Both the position numbers and the translations under genes were made by a program. Below, piece by piece: positions 34,569 through 42,729 of a stretch of 50,128 nt of DNA. Position 1 is the first letter of the stretch. Every line of letters starts with the position of its first letter. The stretch spans positions 1 through 50,128 of the forward strand of contig CAMDDP010000023.1 in the NCBI GenBank assembly GCA_945892775.1, read 5' to 3'. Source of the stretch: Chitinophaga pinensis (GTDB taxonomy: Bacteria > Bacteroidota > Bacteroidia > Chitinophagales > UBA10324). Below the pieces are notes generated by a model that saw only the letters and a list, made by a program, of their open reading frames with translations, was not told where the DNA came from and searched no databases.

Positions 34569-36176
34569 CTATAAAGAGATAACAGTAAACTTTTCTTCAA
34601 AAGGATTAAATGCCTCGTGAATGATATCAAAAAACTTAACCCCGTGAGTGAGGTAAAAAGTAATGAAACTTTCGTGACGCTCTTGCAAAGAATTATCAGG
34701 GAATAATTTTTCTTTCAGCTTTCTTATTTGCTGAATACTGTTTTCGTGTTTTTTCTTTTCAGTTTTTAAGAGTCTTTCTTCAAGTGACTGAATAAATTTT
34801 AACACGCGAGTTTGTTCCGCAGCAATCTGATTCTCTAATGTTTTATCAAACATTAAAGTTTTTGATTTCAATTGCTGAAATATTATTTCAAGTTCTTGCC
34901 GCTCTTCATTCATCTCTAAAGAACCTCCGGCTTTTTTCAATGTGAATGATTTTATCACCTCTTCATCATCACTAAACAATGCTCTTGCAATGATGCCGAA
35001 TTTAGCCATTCTCTCTTCTGATGACTTATCTATCACTAACGCACAATTGCGTAAAAACAAAACAGGGAATGCAATCTTATAGTTGACAAACAAACTTTTA
35101 AATTCCATAAAGTAAGAAACCTCTGCGCCACCTCCAATGAACACAACGTTTGGTAAAATCATTTCTTGGTACAACGGTCGCAGCACCACATTCGGACTAA
35201 AATGCTCCGGATGATTTTTTAATTCACTCAGCATTGCTTGCTGATTGAAAGTGATTTCAGTATTCAACACTTTGTACCCCGCTCCTTCTCTCACTATCCG
35301 TTCGCGAAGATTTTCTTTCAGATAAAACAGGTTGACATTTCTTGGCTTCACCTGCACCGGATACTTCTCTTCCAGTTTAACAATTGTCGCGTTCACTAAT
35401 CTTTCTGCATTGCTGTTCAGCAATTCATCCTGCATTACGGGTTGAAATATTTTCTTCAACACAATGTCATCACCATCCACAACCACTAACCCCTTATCGC
35501 CAAAAAAATGGTGTACCAGTTTTCGCGTGGCTTCGGTTATTGTTTTGCTTTCGAGGTACGATGATTTAAATATTTGAATCAATTCATCCGTGTGTGGCGA
35601 GTTGCCTGCAACTCCTTTCAGTGCATCTATTAATGCGCCTAAACTCTCAGTATTGTATTTGCCGAAGCTTCCTTTTTGCCTAAGGTTCCATTCTATTCTT
35701 TTTCCGAATAACGAAATATGATTCAGTTCATCCACATCATGGTCCTCGCTTCCCATCCAGTACACCGGAATAAATTTTTCTGCCGGATATTTTTCGTTCA
35801 GTATTTCCGCCATCTTAATTGCTGAAGTGATTTTATAAATTAGGTACAGCGGACCGAGGAATAAATTTGGCTGATGCGCCGTTACTATAGTGAAGGTGTT
35901 TTCTTTTTTAAGCGCAAGAATATTCTTGTGAGTAATACCTTCTTCGTTAAGTAACCCACCGTATTGTTTCAGTAGTGCATCTGCTAATTCTGTTCGGTAG
36001 AGCTTCTGATTTCGCTTAGTCAGAATGGCTTCTTCCACCGAGAACATAGCAGGTTCATGCTCATAAAATTCCTTCAGCCCCGCCTCACCTTTCAGGTAAT
36101 CAATAATCAGTTTAGTAAAATATCCTGTAACGGAATAATCAAGTGGTGTAACAGTATATGGAGGTGTGCTGCTCAT
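34569..36176 (-). CDS. bshC: bacillithiol biosynthesis cysteine-adding enzyme BshC
   Basis: This 535-aa BshC adds cysteine to glucosaminyl-malate, the final step of bacillithiol synthesis. Family blocks are clear: FTIVTAHQPNLFLGPLYLIY at about 94-113, PVYWMGSEDHDVDELNHISL, VLRPLYQEMILPNVVFIGGG and the C-terminal coiled-coil region around EERLLKTEKKKHENSIQQIR. Bacillithiol is the low-molecular-weight thiol of Firmicutes and many Bacteroidota, working in redox defence. bshA and bshB are not in the window. The gene follows rimO after 10 bases on the same strand, at the end of an ftsY-rimO-bshC unit, and converges with lepB. Length and motifs are normal. Confidence 0.95.
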   Translation of the reverse strand: MSSTPPYTVTPLDYSVTGYFTKLIIDYLKGEAGLKEFYEHEPAMFSVEEAILTKRNQKLYRTELADALLKQYGGLLNEEGITHKNILALKKENTFTIVTAHQPNLFLGPLYLIYKITSAIKMAEILNEKYPAEKFIPVYWMGSEDHDVDELNHISLFGKRIEWNLRQKGSFGKYNTESLGALIDALKGVAGNSPHTDELIQIFKSSYLESKTITEATRKLVHHFFGDKGLVVVDGDDIVLKKIFQPVMQDELLNSNAERLVNATIVKLEEKYPVQVKPRNVNLFYLKENLRERIVREGAGYKVLNTEITFNQQAMLSELKNHPEHFSPNVVLRPLYQEMILPNVVFIGGGAEVSYFMEFKSLFVNYKIAFPVLFLRNCALVIDKSSEERMAKFGIIARALFSDDEEVIKSFTLKKAGGSLEMNEERQELEIIFQQLKSKTLMFDKTLENQIAAEQTRVLKFIQSLEERLLKTEKKKHENSIQQIRKLKEKLFPDNSLQERHESFITFYLTHGVKFFDIIHEAFNPFEEKFTVISL

Positions 36177-36186
36177 ACCATTTTAT

Positions 36187-37500
36187 TTAGTCAACCTTTT
36201 CACCATACAAATCAAATTCTTCTGCAGCAGTAATTTTAATGTTGGCGAAATCTCCCACCCGCAAGTAAGTGTCCGTTGCTTTCACCAACACCTCGTTATC
36301 AATTTCAGGAGAGTCGTGCTCAGTGCGCCCGATGAAGTACTCGCCTTCCTTCCGGTCAAACAACACCCTGAAAGTGAGACCAATCTTTTCTTCATTCTTC
36401 GCACGCGAAATTTCCTGCTGAACATCCATCAAGTGTTGCGCACGCTTCTTCTTGGTGGCAACTGTTACATCATCTTCGAGTTCATAACCACTCGTGCCCT
36501 CCTCGTGCGAGTAAGTAAACACACCGAGGCGGTCAAATTTCACTTCCTTCACAAACTCCACCAGTTCATCAAAGTGCTCCTTGCGCTCACCAGGAAAACC
36601 AACAAGCATGGTTGTTCGAAGCGCAATGCCCGGAACTTTTTCGCGAATGGTTTTTATCAATGCAGTAATTTCAGCTTTATCGGTTTGGCGCTTCATGGCT
36701 TTCAAAACAGGATCACTGATGTGCTGAAACGGAATATCGAGGTAATTGCAAATGTTCGAATGCTCGTGCACCACATCCAGAATTTCTACTGGAAATTTAT
36801 TTGGATATGCATAATGCAAACGAATCCATTCCACCCCTTCAATGTCGGCAATGCGGTGTAATAACTCAGGCAGTTTCCGCTCCTTGTATAAATCGAGACC
36901 GTAGTAAGTTAATTCCTGCGCAATTAGCAAAAACTCTTTCACTCCTTGCCTAACTAATTTTTTTATCTCCGCCTCAATTTCCTCAATAGGTTTTGAAATG
37001 TGCTTTCCACGCATAAGTGGTATTGCACAGAATGAGCAGGTGCGATTACATCCTTCCGAAATTTTCACATAAGCATAATGAGAAGGAGTCGTAAGCAATC
37101 TTTCGCCAACTAATTCATGCTTATAATCTGCTTTCAGAGTTTTTAAAAGCCTTGGCATTTCTGAAGTACCAAACCAATTATCAACTTCTTTCATTTCATC
37201 TTTTAACTCATCACGATAGCGCTGGCTTAAACATCCGGTCACAATCAATTTATCAATACGGCCCGCACGCTTGTGATCGCTGTATTCGAGTATGGTGTTA
37301 ATACTTTCCTGCTTCGCGTTGTCAATGAATCCGCAGGTGTTTATGATAACCACTTCACTATCGTCGTTATCGCTGTCGTGCGCCACGGTAAAATTATTGG
37401 CGCGCAACTGCCCCATTAACACCTCAGAGTCCACAGTATTTTTACTGCAACCGAGTGTTACAACATGAACTTTGCTTTTGCGGAGGGTTTTGGTTTTCAT
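36187..37500 (-). CDS. rimO: ribosomal protein S12 methylthiotransferase RimO
   Basis: This 437-aa radical-SAM enzyme adds a methylthio group to an aspartate of ribosomal protein S12. The N-terminal UPF0004 domain carries three cluster cysteines, C18 (VTLGCSKNTVDSE), C56 (INTCGFID) and C90 (VTGCLSQR). The radical-SAM cluster is C151, C155 and C158 in EGCNRTCSFCAIPLMRGK. The C-terminal TRAM domain begins near LTFRVLFDRKEGEYFIGRTE. The LGCSKN start and length separate it from the related tRNA enzyme MiaB. It starts 2 bases after the ftsY stop and is followed by bshC after 10 bases, so the three are probably one transcript. Confidence 0.96.
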   Translation of the reverse strand: MKTKTLRKSKVHVVTLGCSKNTVDSEVLMGQLRANNFTVAHDSDNDDSEVVIINTCGFIDNAKQESINTILEYSDHKRAGRIDKLIVTGCLSQRYRDELKDEMKEVDNWFGTSEMPRLLKTLKADYKHELVGERLLTTPSHYAYVKISEGCNRTCSFCAIPLMRGKHISKPIEEIEAEIKKLVRQGVKEFLLIAQELTYYGLDLYKERKLPELLHRIADIEGVEWIRLHYAYPNKFPVEILDVVHEHSNICNYLDIPFQHISDPVLKAMKRQTDKAEITALIKTIREKVPGIALRTTMLVGFPGERKEHFDELVEFVKEVKFDRLGVFTYSHEEGTSGYELEDDVTVATKKKRAQHLMDVQQEISRAKNEEKIGLTFRVLFDRKEGEYFIGRTEHDSPEIDNEVLVKATDTYLRVGDFANIKITAAEEFDLYGEKVD

Positions 37501-37502
37501 AA

Positions 37503-38456
37503 TTAAATTTGAAAAAGTGAGTCCACAAACTCCTCTCTATTAAAAACCTGAAGCTGATCTATTTGCTCACCTACGCCAATATATTTTACTGGAATTTTAA
37601 ACTGATCTGCAATTCCTATTACTACTCCGCCCTTAGCAGTACCATCTAACTTAGTTAAGGCTATAGCAGTTACATCAGTTGCCTGCATGAATTGTTTCGC
37701 CTGTTCGATTGCATTTTGTCCAGTAGAAGCATCCAATACTAACAACACTTCATGAGGAGCACCAGGTATAACTTTTTGCATCACGCGCTTAACTTTAGTG
37801 AGTTCGTTCATGAGGTTAATCTTATTGTGTAAACGGCCTGCTGTATCAATAATAATAATATCTGAATTATTTGCAGCCCCTGATTGAATGGTATCAAATG
37901 CCACAGCCGCCGGATCTGAACCTTGTACCTGCTTAACAATTGGCACCATCACCCGATCAGCCCAAATAACTAATTGCTCAATTGCTGCTGCACGAAAAGT
38001 ATCAGCAGCTCCAAGTAAAACAGATTTTCCTGATTTCTTAAACTGATAGGCAAGTTTTCCGATAGTAGTTGTTTTGCCAACACCATTCACACCCACAACC
38101 ATAATTACATAAGGGGTTTGGTTGATGCCATCAGTGAAATCCTTAAGGTCTTTTGTATTATTATCTAAAAGTATAGAACTAATTTCTTCTTTGAGTATAT
38201 CCCTGAGTGATTCTGCCCCAAGGTATTTGTCTTTAGCAACCCGTGCTTCAAGGCGATCAATAATCTTTAAGGTTGTAGCTACTCCAACATCAGAAGCTAT
38301 CAATGCCTCCTCAATATCATCAAGTGCATCTTCATCAACTTTCGATTTTCCTGCAACTGCTTTGGTGATTTTTGTGAAAAAATTCTCACGGGTTTTTTGC
38401 AACCCATCGCTTAGGTTCTGCTTTTTTTCCTTTGTAAAAAACGAAAACAATCCCAT
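37503..38456 (-). CDS. ftsY: signal recognition particle receptor FtsY
   Basis: This 317-aa SRP GTPase receives ribosome-SRP complexes at the inner membrane for co-translational insertion. The N-terminus is short (about 30 residues), without the long acidic A domain of E. coli. The NG domain follows, with G1 GVNGVGKTT at 122-130, LGAADTFRAAAIEQL, DTAGRLHNK and the TKLDGTAKGG motif; the C-terminus ends FVDSLFQI. It lies downstream of the rpmB-rpmG-DUF4295 unit, with a terminator between (38473-38504), and directly upstream of rimO. The short A domain is the form usual in Bacteroidota. Confidence 0.96.
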   Translation of the reverse strand: MGLFSFFTKEKKQNLSDGLQKTRENFFTKITKAVAGKSKVDEDALDDIEEALIASDVGVATTLKIIDRLEARVAKDKYLGAESLRDILKEEISSILLDNNTKDLKDFTDGINQTPYVIMVVGVNGVGKTTTIGKLAYQFKKSGKSVLLGAADTFRAAAIEQLVIWADRVMVPIVKQVQGSDPAAVAFDTIQSGAANNSDIIIIDTAGRLHNKINLMNELTKVKRVMQKVIPGAPHEVLLVLDASTGQNAIEQAKQFMQATDVTAIALTKLDGTAKGGVVIGIADQFKIPVKYIGVGEQIDQLQVFNREEFVDSLFQI

Positions 38457-38468
38457 ATTCAGTTAAAC

Positions 38469-38504
38469 AAAAAAAGCTTCCCCATCCGAAGAAAGAGAAG
38501 CTTT
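38469..38504 (-). terminator. rho-independent terminator after the rpmB-rpmG-DUF4295 unit
   Basis: An 8-bp stem (AAAGCTTC 38473-38480 with GAAGCTTT 38497-38504) has a 16-base loop and, on the minus strand, ends in a seven-base U run. It lies 24 bases after the DUF4295 stop and just before the ftsY start, so ftsY depends on read-through or its own promoter. Confidence 0.7.
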
Positions 38505-38527
38505 GTGATTATTAAAACTTCTATAGC

Positions 38528-38713
38528 TTACTTACCAGCTAAATATTCTTTCACTTTGTCTTTGTGTATCATTCTTTCTTTGTACACATAAGCACCACTT
38601 TTTTCTGAGCGTTCTGAAACTATTACGCGCACATACGCCTTTGAAGCTGCAGATTGTGCAGCATCTTTCTGTGTCTTCGCATTCTTTGAGGTTTTACCTG
38701 CGTCTTTTGCCAT
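38528..38713 (-). CDS. DUF4295 protein, probable ribosomal protein bL38
   Basis: This 61-aa basic protein is mostly alanine and lysine in its first half and carries the DUF4295 pattern in its second: YVRVIVSERSEKSGAYVYKE then MIHKDKVKEYLAGK. It sits 10 bases behind rpmG in a ribosomal-protein operon, as DUF4295 genes do across Bacteroidota. From memory, the Flavobacterium johnsoniae ribosome structure identified a phylum-specific large-subunit protein, bL38, matching this family; I could not verify the correspondence. Either way a ribosomal role is likely. Confidence 0.85.
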   Translation of the reverse strand: MAKDAGKTSKNAKTQKDAAQSAASKAYVRVIVSERSEKSGAYVYKERMIHKDKVKEYLAGK

Positions 38714-38723
38714 GACTATGTTA

Positions 38724-38906
38724 TTATTTAATTTCTTTATGAACGGTGTAGCGCTTCAAAGTTGCATTGAATTTTTTCAACTCCAATCTTTCTGGTGTTG
38801 TTTTTTTATTCTTGGTAGTAATGTAACGCGATGTACCCGACTGTCCGCTTGTTTTATGCTCGGTACATTCCAAAATAACCTGAACTCTTACTTCTTTCTT
38901 TGCCAT
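38724..38906 (-). CDS. rpmG: 50S ribosomal protein L33
   Basis: This 60-aa bL33 has the typical start [17 protein letters not shown], the [20 protein letters not shown] core and the ending RYTVHKEIK. It lacks the paired CxxC zinc motifs: only one Cys is in the first half, so this is a C-minus (zinc-independent) form. It lies 32 bases behind rpmB and 10 bases before the DUF4295 gene. Confidence 0.96.
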   Translation of the reverse strand: MAKKEVRVQVILECTEHKTSGQSGTSRYITTKNKKTTPERLELKKFNATLKRYTVHKEIK

Positions 38907-38938
38907 TGTGGAGCAATTTTATTGCTGATTGTAATTTA

Positions 38939-39178
38939 TTAAATACTTGCTTTTTGTTTAGCTCTCATCTCTTTCAAAACTGCTGAAATTCCGTTTTTGG
39001 TTATTGTACGAACAGCTGATGTAGTGATTTTAAGCGTAATCCATTTCCCCTCTTCAGGAATGAAGAAGCGTTTTTTCTGAAGATTCGGTTCGAATCGACG
39101 ATTGGTTTTTATATTGGAATGCGAAACTTTGTGTCCCGACAATGCCTTCTTTCCTGTAACTTGACAAACGCGCGCCAT
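38939..39178 (-). CDS. rpmB: 50S ribosomal protein L28
   Basis: I start at ATG 39176-39178 (79 aa, [20 protein letters not shown]), which is the conserved bL28 start; nine codons upstream is another in-frame ATG that is not conserved. The remaining landmarks are [18 protein letters not shown] and the C-terminal [14 protein letters not shown]. It is the first gene of an rpmB-rpmG-DUF4295 operon, with a promoter-like pair of boxes (39203-39234) upstream. Confidence 0.97.
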   Translation of the reverse strand: MARVCQVTGKKALSGHKVSHSNIKTNRRFEPNLQKKRFFIPEEGKWITLKITTSAVRTITKNGISAVLKEMRAKQKASI

Positions 39179-39202
39179 GATTTGGTTTTTCTTTAAGGGG
39201 CA

Positions 39203-39234
39203 CAAAAGTCATAAAATAATTTCTCTTATGCAAA
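39203..39234 (-). promoter_or_regulatory. promoter of the rpmB-rpmG-DUF4295 operon
   Basis: On the minus strand TTTG (39234-39231) is followed after 20 bases by GACTTTTG (39210-39203), a TAnnTTTG box with one mismatch. The spacing matches the Bacteroidota -33/-7 promoter, and the rpmB start is 25 bases further on. Confidence 0.5.
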
Positions 39235-39338
39235 CATTAAATAGAAATAAATTGAGAAAGGGAATTAAGACTTGTTTTTATTGAAATAAGAATGCGCGCT
39301 AAATCAGGTAAAACAAAGTGTTAATTTTATTTGCACCA

Positions 39339-39521
39339 CTAACAATCAATAAAATTATGTGTAAATATGAGTCCAATAATCGTTATAAATAATATCAAAA
39401 ATATAGTAAATTCTATTTTGCCATAAGCTTTCATCAACTTCCTAAAATAATTTTTTTTACTCGTTACCACATTGGGGCGATCAATAAAAGGTGCATGTAA
39501 CTTAAAAGAAGTGGAAGGCAT
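39339..39521 (-). CDS. possible small membrane protein
   Basis: This 60-aa frame has a charged N-terminal 30 residues and one hydrophobic helix, IEFTIFLILFITIIGLIF, near the C-terminus, followed by a short tail. No family is recognised. It lies 24 bases downstream of another small minus-strand ORF (39546-39767), so the two could form a small operon. Because the region is AT-rich and otherwise lacks genes, it may also be a chance ORF. Confidence 0.3.
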   Translation of the reverse strand: MPSTSFKLHAPFIDRPNVVTSKKNYFRKLMKAYGKIEFTIFLILFITIIGLIFTHNFIDC

Positions 39522-39545
39522 AAAAAAATTAACAGCTCATGAAAT

Positions 39546-39767
39546 TTAATTACTCATTATGAGTTTGTACAATTCAAAATCCATATTGTTTGCTTGACTA
39601 CTATTAAAAGAATATTCATCAACTTCTAATTCTACCTGAGTCACTTTATATGGATGAAGTGAAACGGCAAAAGTGCTTTCAAGCGATTTGTTACATTCGA
39701 GGTAGGAGAAATAGAACATAATTTGCGTTTGTTTTTTAAACTTTTTAACAATGTATTTTAAAAACAA
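39546..39767 (-). CDS. possible small hypothetical protein
   Basis: This 73-aa frame may start at ATG 39767 or at the internal ATG 39719 (MFYFSYLECNKSLESTFAVS, 57 aa), the latter removing a lysine-rich lead. The body has a regular alternating pattern (VTQVELEVDEYSFNSS) suggesting beta strands. No family is recognised. A dyad (39775-39790) lies 8 bases upstream of the longer start. Coding status is uncertain. Confidence 0.3.
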   Translation of the reverse strand: MFLKYIVKKFKKQTQIMFYFSYLECNKSLESTFAVSLHPYKVTQVELEVDEYSFNSSQANNMDFELYKLIMSN

Positions 39768-39774
39768 ACTCTAT

Positions 39775-39790
39775 TACCTACTAATAGGTA
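39775..39790. promoter_or_regulatory. operator-like dyad
   Basis: TACCTA at 39775-39780 and TAGGTA at 39785-39790 form an inverted repeat with a 4-base centre, about 8 bases before the longer start of the 39546-39767 ORF. It fits a small dimeric regulator's site but no regulator gene is adjacent. Confidence 0.3.
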
Positions 39791-39907
39791 TTATGTTTCA
39801 TTAAATAAAATTAAAATAGAATTAAAACACATTAATAGCTAGTTATAAAAGGCTATATTAAAAAATTAATTTCTATAATAAATATTCTTTATAGAATAAA
39901 AAAGGTG

Positions 39908-41167
39908 CTAACTGATTTCCCGTAAATTCAACTTCCTTAGTTCTGGAAATTTTACAGCCGAAAATAAAACAACAAAAAGAGACATTCCCCCACCAAAAAC
40001 TACAGATGGAATGAGCCCCATTAATTTAGCTGTAACCCCTGACTCGAAAGCGCCAATTTCATTGCTGGAGCCAATAAAAATATTATTGAGGGCAGAAATT
40101 CTTCCCCGCATGTCGTCGGGTGTTAATAGTTGTTGTAAGGTTCCTCTGATTATAACACTCACACAATCAAACATCCCTGCAATTAACAAAAGAGAAAATG
40201 CGAGATAAAAATTTGTAGTGAAAGCAAATAATATAGTAGATAAACCAAACCCAGCTACGCAGTAGAGCAGCCATTTTCCTGCCTCTTTTAATGGTGGAAT
40301 ATAGGCGAGCACAATACCCATAATAACTGACCCAAGAAAAGGAGCAGCATTTAAGAAACCCAACCCCGCAGGGCCTACTTTTAAAATTTCATTGGCAAAC
40401 ATTGGCAATATAGCAACTGCCCCTCCAAATAACACAGCAAATAAATCGAGAGTGATTGCAGCTAATAATGATTTTGTATTAAAAAGAAATCGAATACCCG
40501 TTGCCAAACTTTCCAACAATGGTTCAATTTTTAATCGAATAGGCAAGGGATGTTTTTTTATTTTAAAAGTCATTACATAGGAAAGTAAAATTAAACCTAC
40601 CACACAAAAATAGGCATTAGTAACCCCAGCAAAGCCATAAACCAACCCCCCAATTGCAGGCCCAGCTACCGCTGCAGTTTGCCAGGTATTGCTACTCCAT
40701 GCTGTTGCATTTGCATAATACTCCCGTGGAACTATTTGGCCAAATAATGCCGATACAGCTGGCGCCAAAAATCCTCTTGCAATACCTGAAACAAATAGAA
40801 CCGAATAAACAGGAAAAACACCATTAGTTACTAAAAACAAACTATCATTAAAAGTAAAAATAGTAAGCGCAAGGGCGCATAATAAAAATACAATAGTGAA
40901 AGAAACCAACAATGACTTCCGATTTACAACATCGGCTGTATGCCCTGAAAAAAAGGAAGCGATAATATAAGGAATGGCCTCAGCTAAACCAATCAATCCC
41001 AAAGAAAGCGGGTCGTGGGTGTATTCATAAATCTGCCACCCAACAATAACACCCTGCATTCGTATGGCCACCGTAAAAAAAAACCGATAGAGCAAAAAAT
41101 ACCTGAACTCAACAAAGTTCAATGAAGCAAATGGCTGGTGTTTATTTTCAGATGTAGTTGAACTCAT
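39908..41167 (-). CDS. MFS transporter (enterobactin exporter-like)
   Basis: This 419-aa membrane protein of the major facilitator superfamily (MFS_3 type, as in EntS and related H+ antiporters) has about 12 hydrophobic helices. The N-terminal half has the FRYFLLYRFF start, a GLAEAIPYIIASFFSGHTAD block, corresponding to the loop after helix 2, and DVVNRKSLL. The C-terminal half includes DMRGRISALNNIFIGSSNE. It is probably an exporter of a small molecule or drug; no substrate is indicated. It ends at 39908, and the ferredoxin gene lies upstream on the same strand with a terminator between. Confidence 0.9.
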   Translation of the reverse strand: MSSTTSENKHQPFASLNFVEFRYFLLYRFFFTVAIRMQGVIVGWQIYEYTHDPLSLGLIGLAEAIPYIIASFFSGHTADVVNRKSLLVSFTIVFLLCALALTIFTFNDSLFLVTNGVFPVYSVLFVSGIARGFLAPAVSALFGQIVPREYYANATAWSSNTWQTAAVAGPAIGGLVYGFAGVTNAYFCVVGLILLSYVMTFKIKKHPLPIRLKIEPLLESLATGIRFLFNTKSLLAAITLDLFAVLFGGAVAILPMFANEILKVGPAGLGFLNAAPFLGSVIMGIVLAYIPPLKEAGKWLLYCVAGFGLSTILFAFTTNFYLAFSLLLIAGMFDCVSVIIRGTLQQLLTPDDMRGRISALNNIFIGSSNEIGAFESGVTAKLMGLIPSVVFGGGMSLFVVLFSAVKFPELRKLNLREIS

Positions 41168-41187
41168 ATTTATGGTACTACAAAAAT

Positions 41188-41222
41188 GAAAAAGCCACCA
41201 CGATAGTTTTCGAAGCGGCTTT
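41188..41222 (-). terminator. rho-independent terminator of the ferredoxin gene
   Basis: On the minus strand AAAGCCGC (41222-41215) pairs with GTGGCTTT (41198-41191), one pair being G-U, followed by UUUUU then a second U run. It lies 22 bases after the ferredoxin stop and just before the MFS transporter start. Confidence 0.7.
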
Positions 41223-41244
41223 GATTCTTATACACCTAAAAAAA

Positions 41245-41592
41245 TCAGATGTGCATTTTATCTTTCTTCTCAATTAATTGCTCCTTTGTTTCTACATGGT
41301 CAGGATCAGCCACACAGCAATCAACAGGACAAACAGCAGCGCATTGTGGCTCTTCATGAAAGCCTGTACACTCAGTACATTTTTCAGGTACAATAAAATA
41401 TAAATCAGCTGATACTGGAGCATTACGCTGATCTGAATCAATTTGAGTGCCATCCAACATGGTAATCATACCTTTTACAGTTGTTCCATCGGCAAAAGCC
41501 CATTCGGCACCTCCCTCATAGATTGCATTGTTCGGACATTCAGGTTCGCACGCACCGCAATTGATACATTCTTCTGTGATTATTATCGCCAT
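41245..41592 (-). CDS. dicluster 4Fe-4S ferredoxin
   Basis: This 115-aa ferredoxin has two cysteine motifs: C9-x2-C12-x2-C15-x3-C19 followed by P (CINCGACEPECP), and the second cluster C72-x2-C75-x8-C84-x3-C88-P (CTECTGFHEEPQCAAVCP), with C92 also conserved. A segment of about 50 residues separates the two, longer than in the small clostridial ferredoxins, and is the form I know from Bacteroidota. It transfers electrons in the cytoplasm; the redox partner is not encoded next to it unless the divergent acyl-CoA reductase is related by function. A TAnnTTTG box upstream (41624-41631) and a terminator downstream make it a single-gene transcript. Confidence 0.93.
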   Translation of the reverse strand: MAIIITEECINCGACEPECPNNAIYEGGAEWAFADGTTVKGMITMLDGTQIDSDQRNAPVSADLYFIVPEKCTECTGFHEEPQCAAVCPVDCCVADPDHVETKEQLIEKKDKMHI

Positions 41593-41623
41593 GATTTTTT
41601 CTTTGAATTAGTTTTGACCGCCA

Positions 41624-41631
41624 CAAAAGTA
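41624..41631 (-). promoter_or_regulatory. -7 box of the ferredoxin gene
   Basis: TACTTTTG on the minus strand is an exact TAnnTTTG match 32 bases before the ferredoxin start. No TTTG lies at -33. It is in the short region shared with the divergent acyl-CoA reductase gene. Confidence 0.45.
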
Positions 41632-41657
41632 ATCACTAATAAAAACTATCATAGCCA

Positions 41658-42674
41658 TTGATTAAAAAAAATAAAACTAAAAACGTTTCGCTTATAAAGG
41701 GGCTAAAGAAACTGGGGGAATACATTTTAAGTTTCCCCAATGAATTAGAAGAAAAAATAACAGAAGCTTTTTATAAAAACAACTGGTTTACCATAGAGAA
41801 TCAAAAAACAATGCTTCGCGCAATTGCAACTAATTATTTGCAACAACATGAGTTGGAAGCGTGGCACTCCAATTACAAGATCAACAATGCCCCCCCTAAA
41901 AAAATTGGATTAGTAATGGCAGGAAACATTCCACTCGTGGGCTTTCATGATTTACTATGCGTTTGGATGAGTGGAAATACCGGATTAATAAAACTATCGA
42001 CAAAAGATGAAGTACTCCTACCCTTTCTTGTTAAAAAATTAGAACTTATTTCTTCTGACTTTATCGGAAAAACATTTTTTGTGGAACGGCTAAATGATGC
42101 CGATGCCATTATTGCCACTGGCAGTAATAATTCAGCACGATACTTTGAATATTATTTTAAAGACAAACAGCATCTCATTCGATCAAGCAGAAGTTCTGTT
42201 GCAGTTTTTACCGGGAAAGAAACCAGTGACGAAATTTTTTCACTTGGGAAAGACATTTTTAGCTACTTCGGGCTAGGTTGTCGCAACGTTTCGAAACTTT
42301 ATTTGCCTAAAAATTTTGACCCGACAACCATATACAAAGACCTATTATTTTATAGTGATGTAACCAACCATAATAAGTACAAAAATAATTTTGATTACAA
42401 CTGCACTATATTACTAATGAACAAAACACCTCATTTTGCGAATGAATTTTTAATTCTTCAAGAAAAAGAATCGATTACTTCGAGGGTTGCAACCTTACAT
42501 TATGAATTTTATAATTCACAAGAAGATTTAAAAGAAAAATTATTGCTCATTGAAAATGAGGTTCAATGCATAGTTGGAAAAAACTATATTCCTTTTGGAA
42601 AATCGCAGCAACCATCTTTAAATGATTATGCCGATAATATTGACACCATGAAATTTCTGTATGGGTTGAAATAA
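41658..42674 (+). CDS. LuxC-like acyl-CoA reductase
   Basis: This 338-aa protein belongs to the acyl-CoA reductase (LuxC) family, which reduces acyl-CoA to aldehyde. Landmarks are KKIGLVMAGNIPLVGFHDLL, IIATGSNNSARYFEYYF, SSRSSVAVFTG and SYFGLGCRNVSKLYLP, in which C208 is a candidate nucleophile. No in-frame ATG precedes the conserved region: TTG 41658 is the first possible start and an in-frame TAG lies immediately before it (41652-41654), so a TTG start seems required. The product and physiological role in non-luminous Bacteroidota are not known to me. It is divergent from the ferredoxin, a pairing I recall from other Bacteroidota; electrons for the reaction could come from it, but that is inference. 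Confidence 0.88.
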   Translation: MIKKNKTKNVSLIKGLKKLGEYILSFPNELEEKITEAFYKNNWFTIENQKTMLRAIATNYLQQHELEAWHSNYKINNAPPKKIGLVMAGNIPLVGFHDLLCVWMSGNTGLIKLSTKDEVLLPFLVKKLELISSDFIGKTFFVERLNDADAIIATGSNNSARYFEYYFKDKQHLIRSSRSSVAVFTGKETSDEIFSLGKDIFSYFGLGCRNVSKLYLPKNFDPTTIYKDLLFYSDVTNHNKYKNNFDYNCTILLMNKTPHFANEFLILQEKESITSRVATLHYEFYNSQEDLKEKLLLIENEVQCIVGKNYIPFGKSQQPSLNDYADNIDTMKFLYGLK

Positions 42675-42729
42675 TATATTTAAAAAATATTTACACCCCT
42701 CAAAATCAAATTCTTTATTTCAGAAGAAA

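Noticed and set aside
34562-34578. 7-bp AT-rich hairpin between lepB and bshC considered as a terminator
   Set aside because: The stem is weak, has a 3-nt loop, overlaps the bshC stop codon and has no T tract in either direction.
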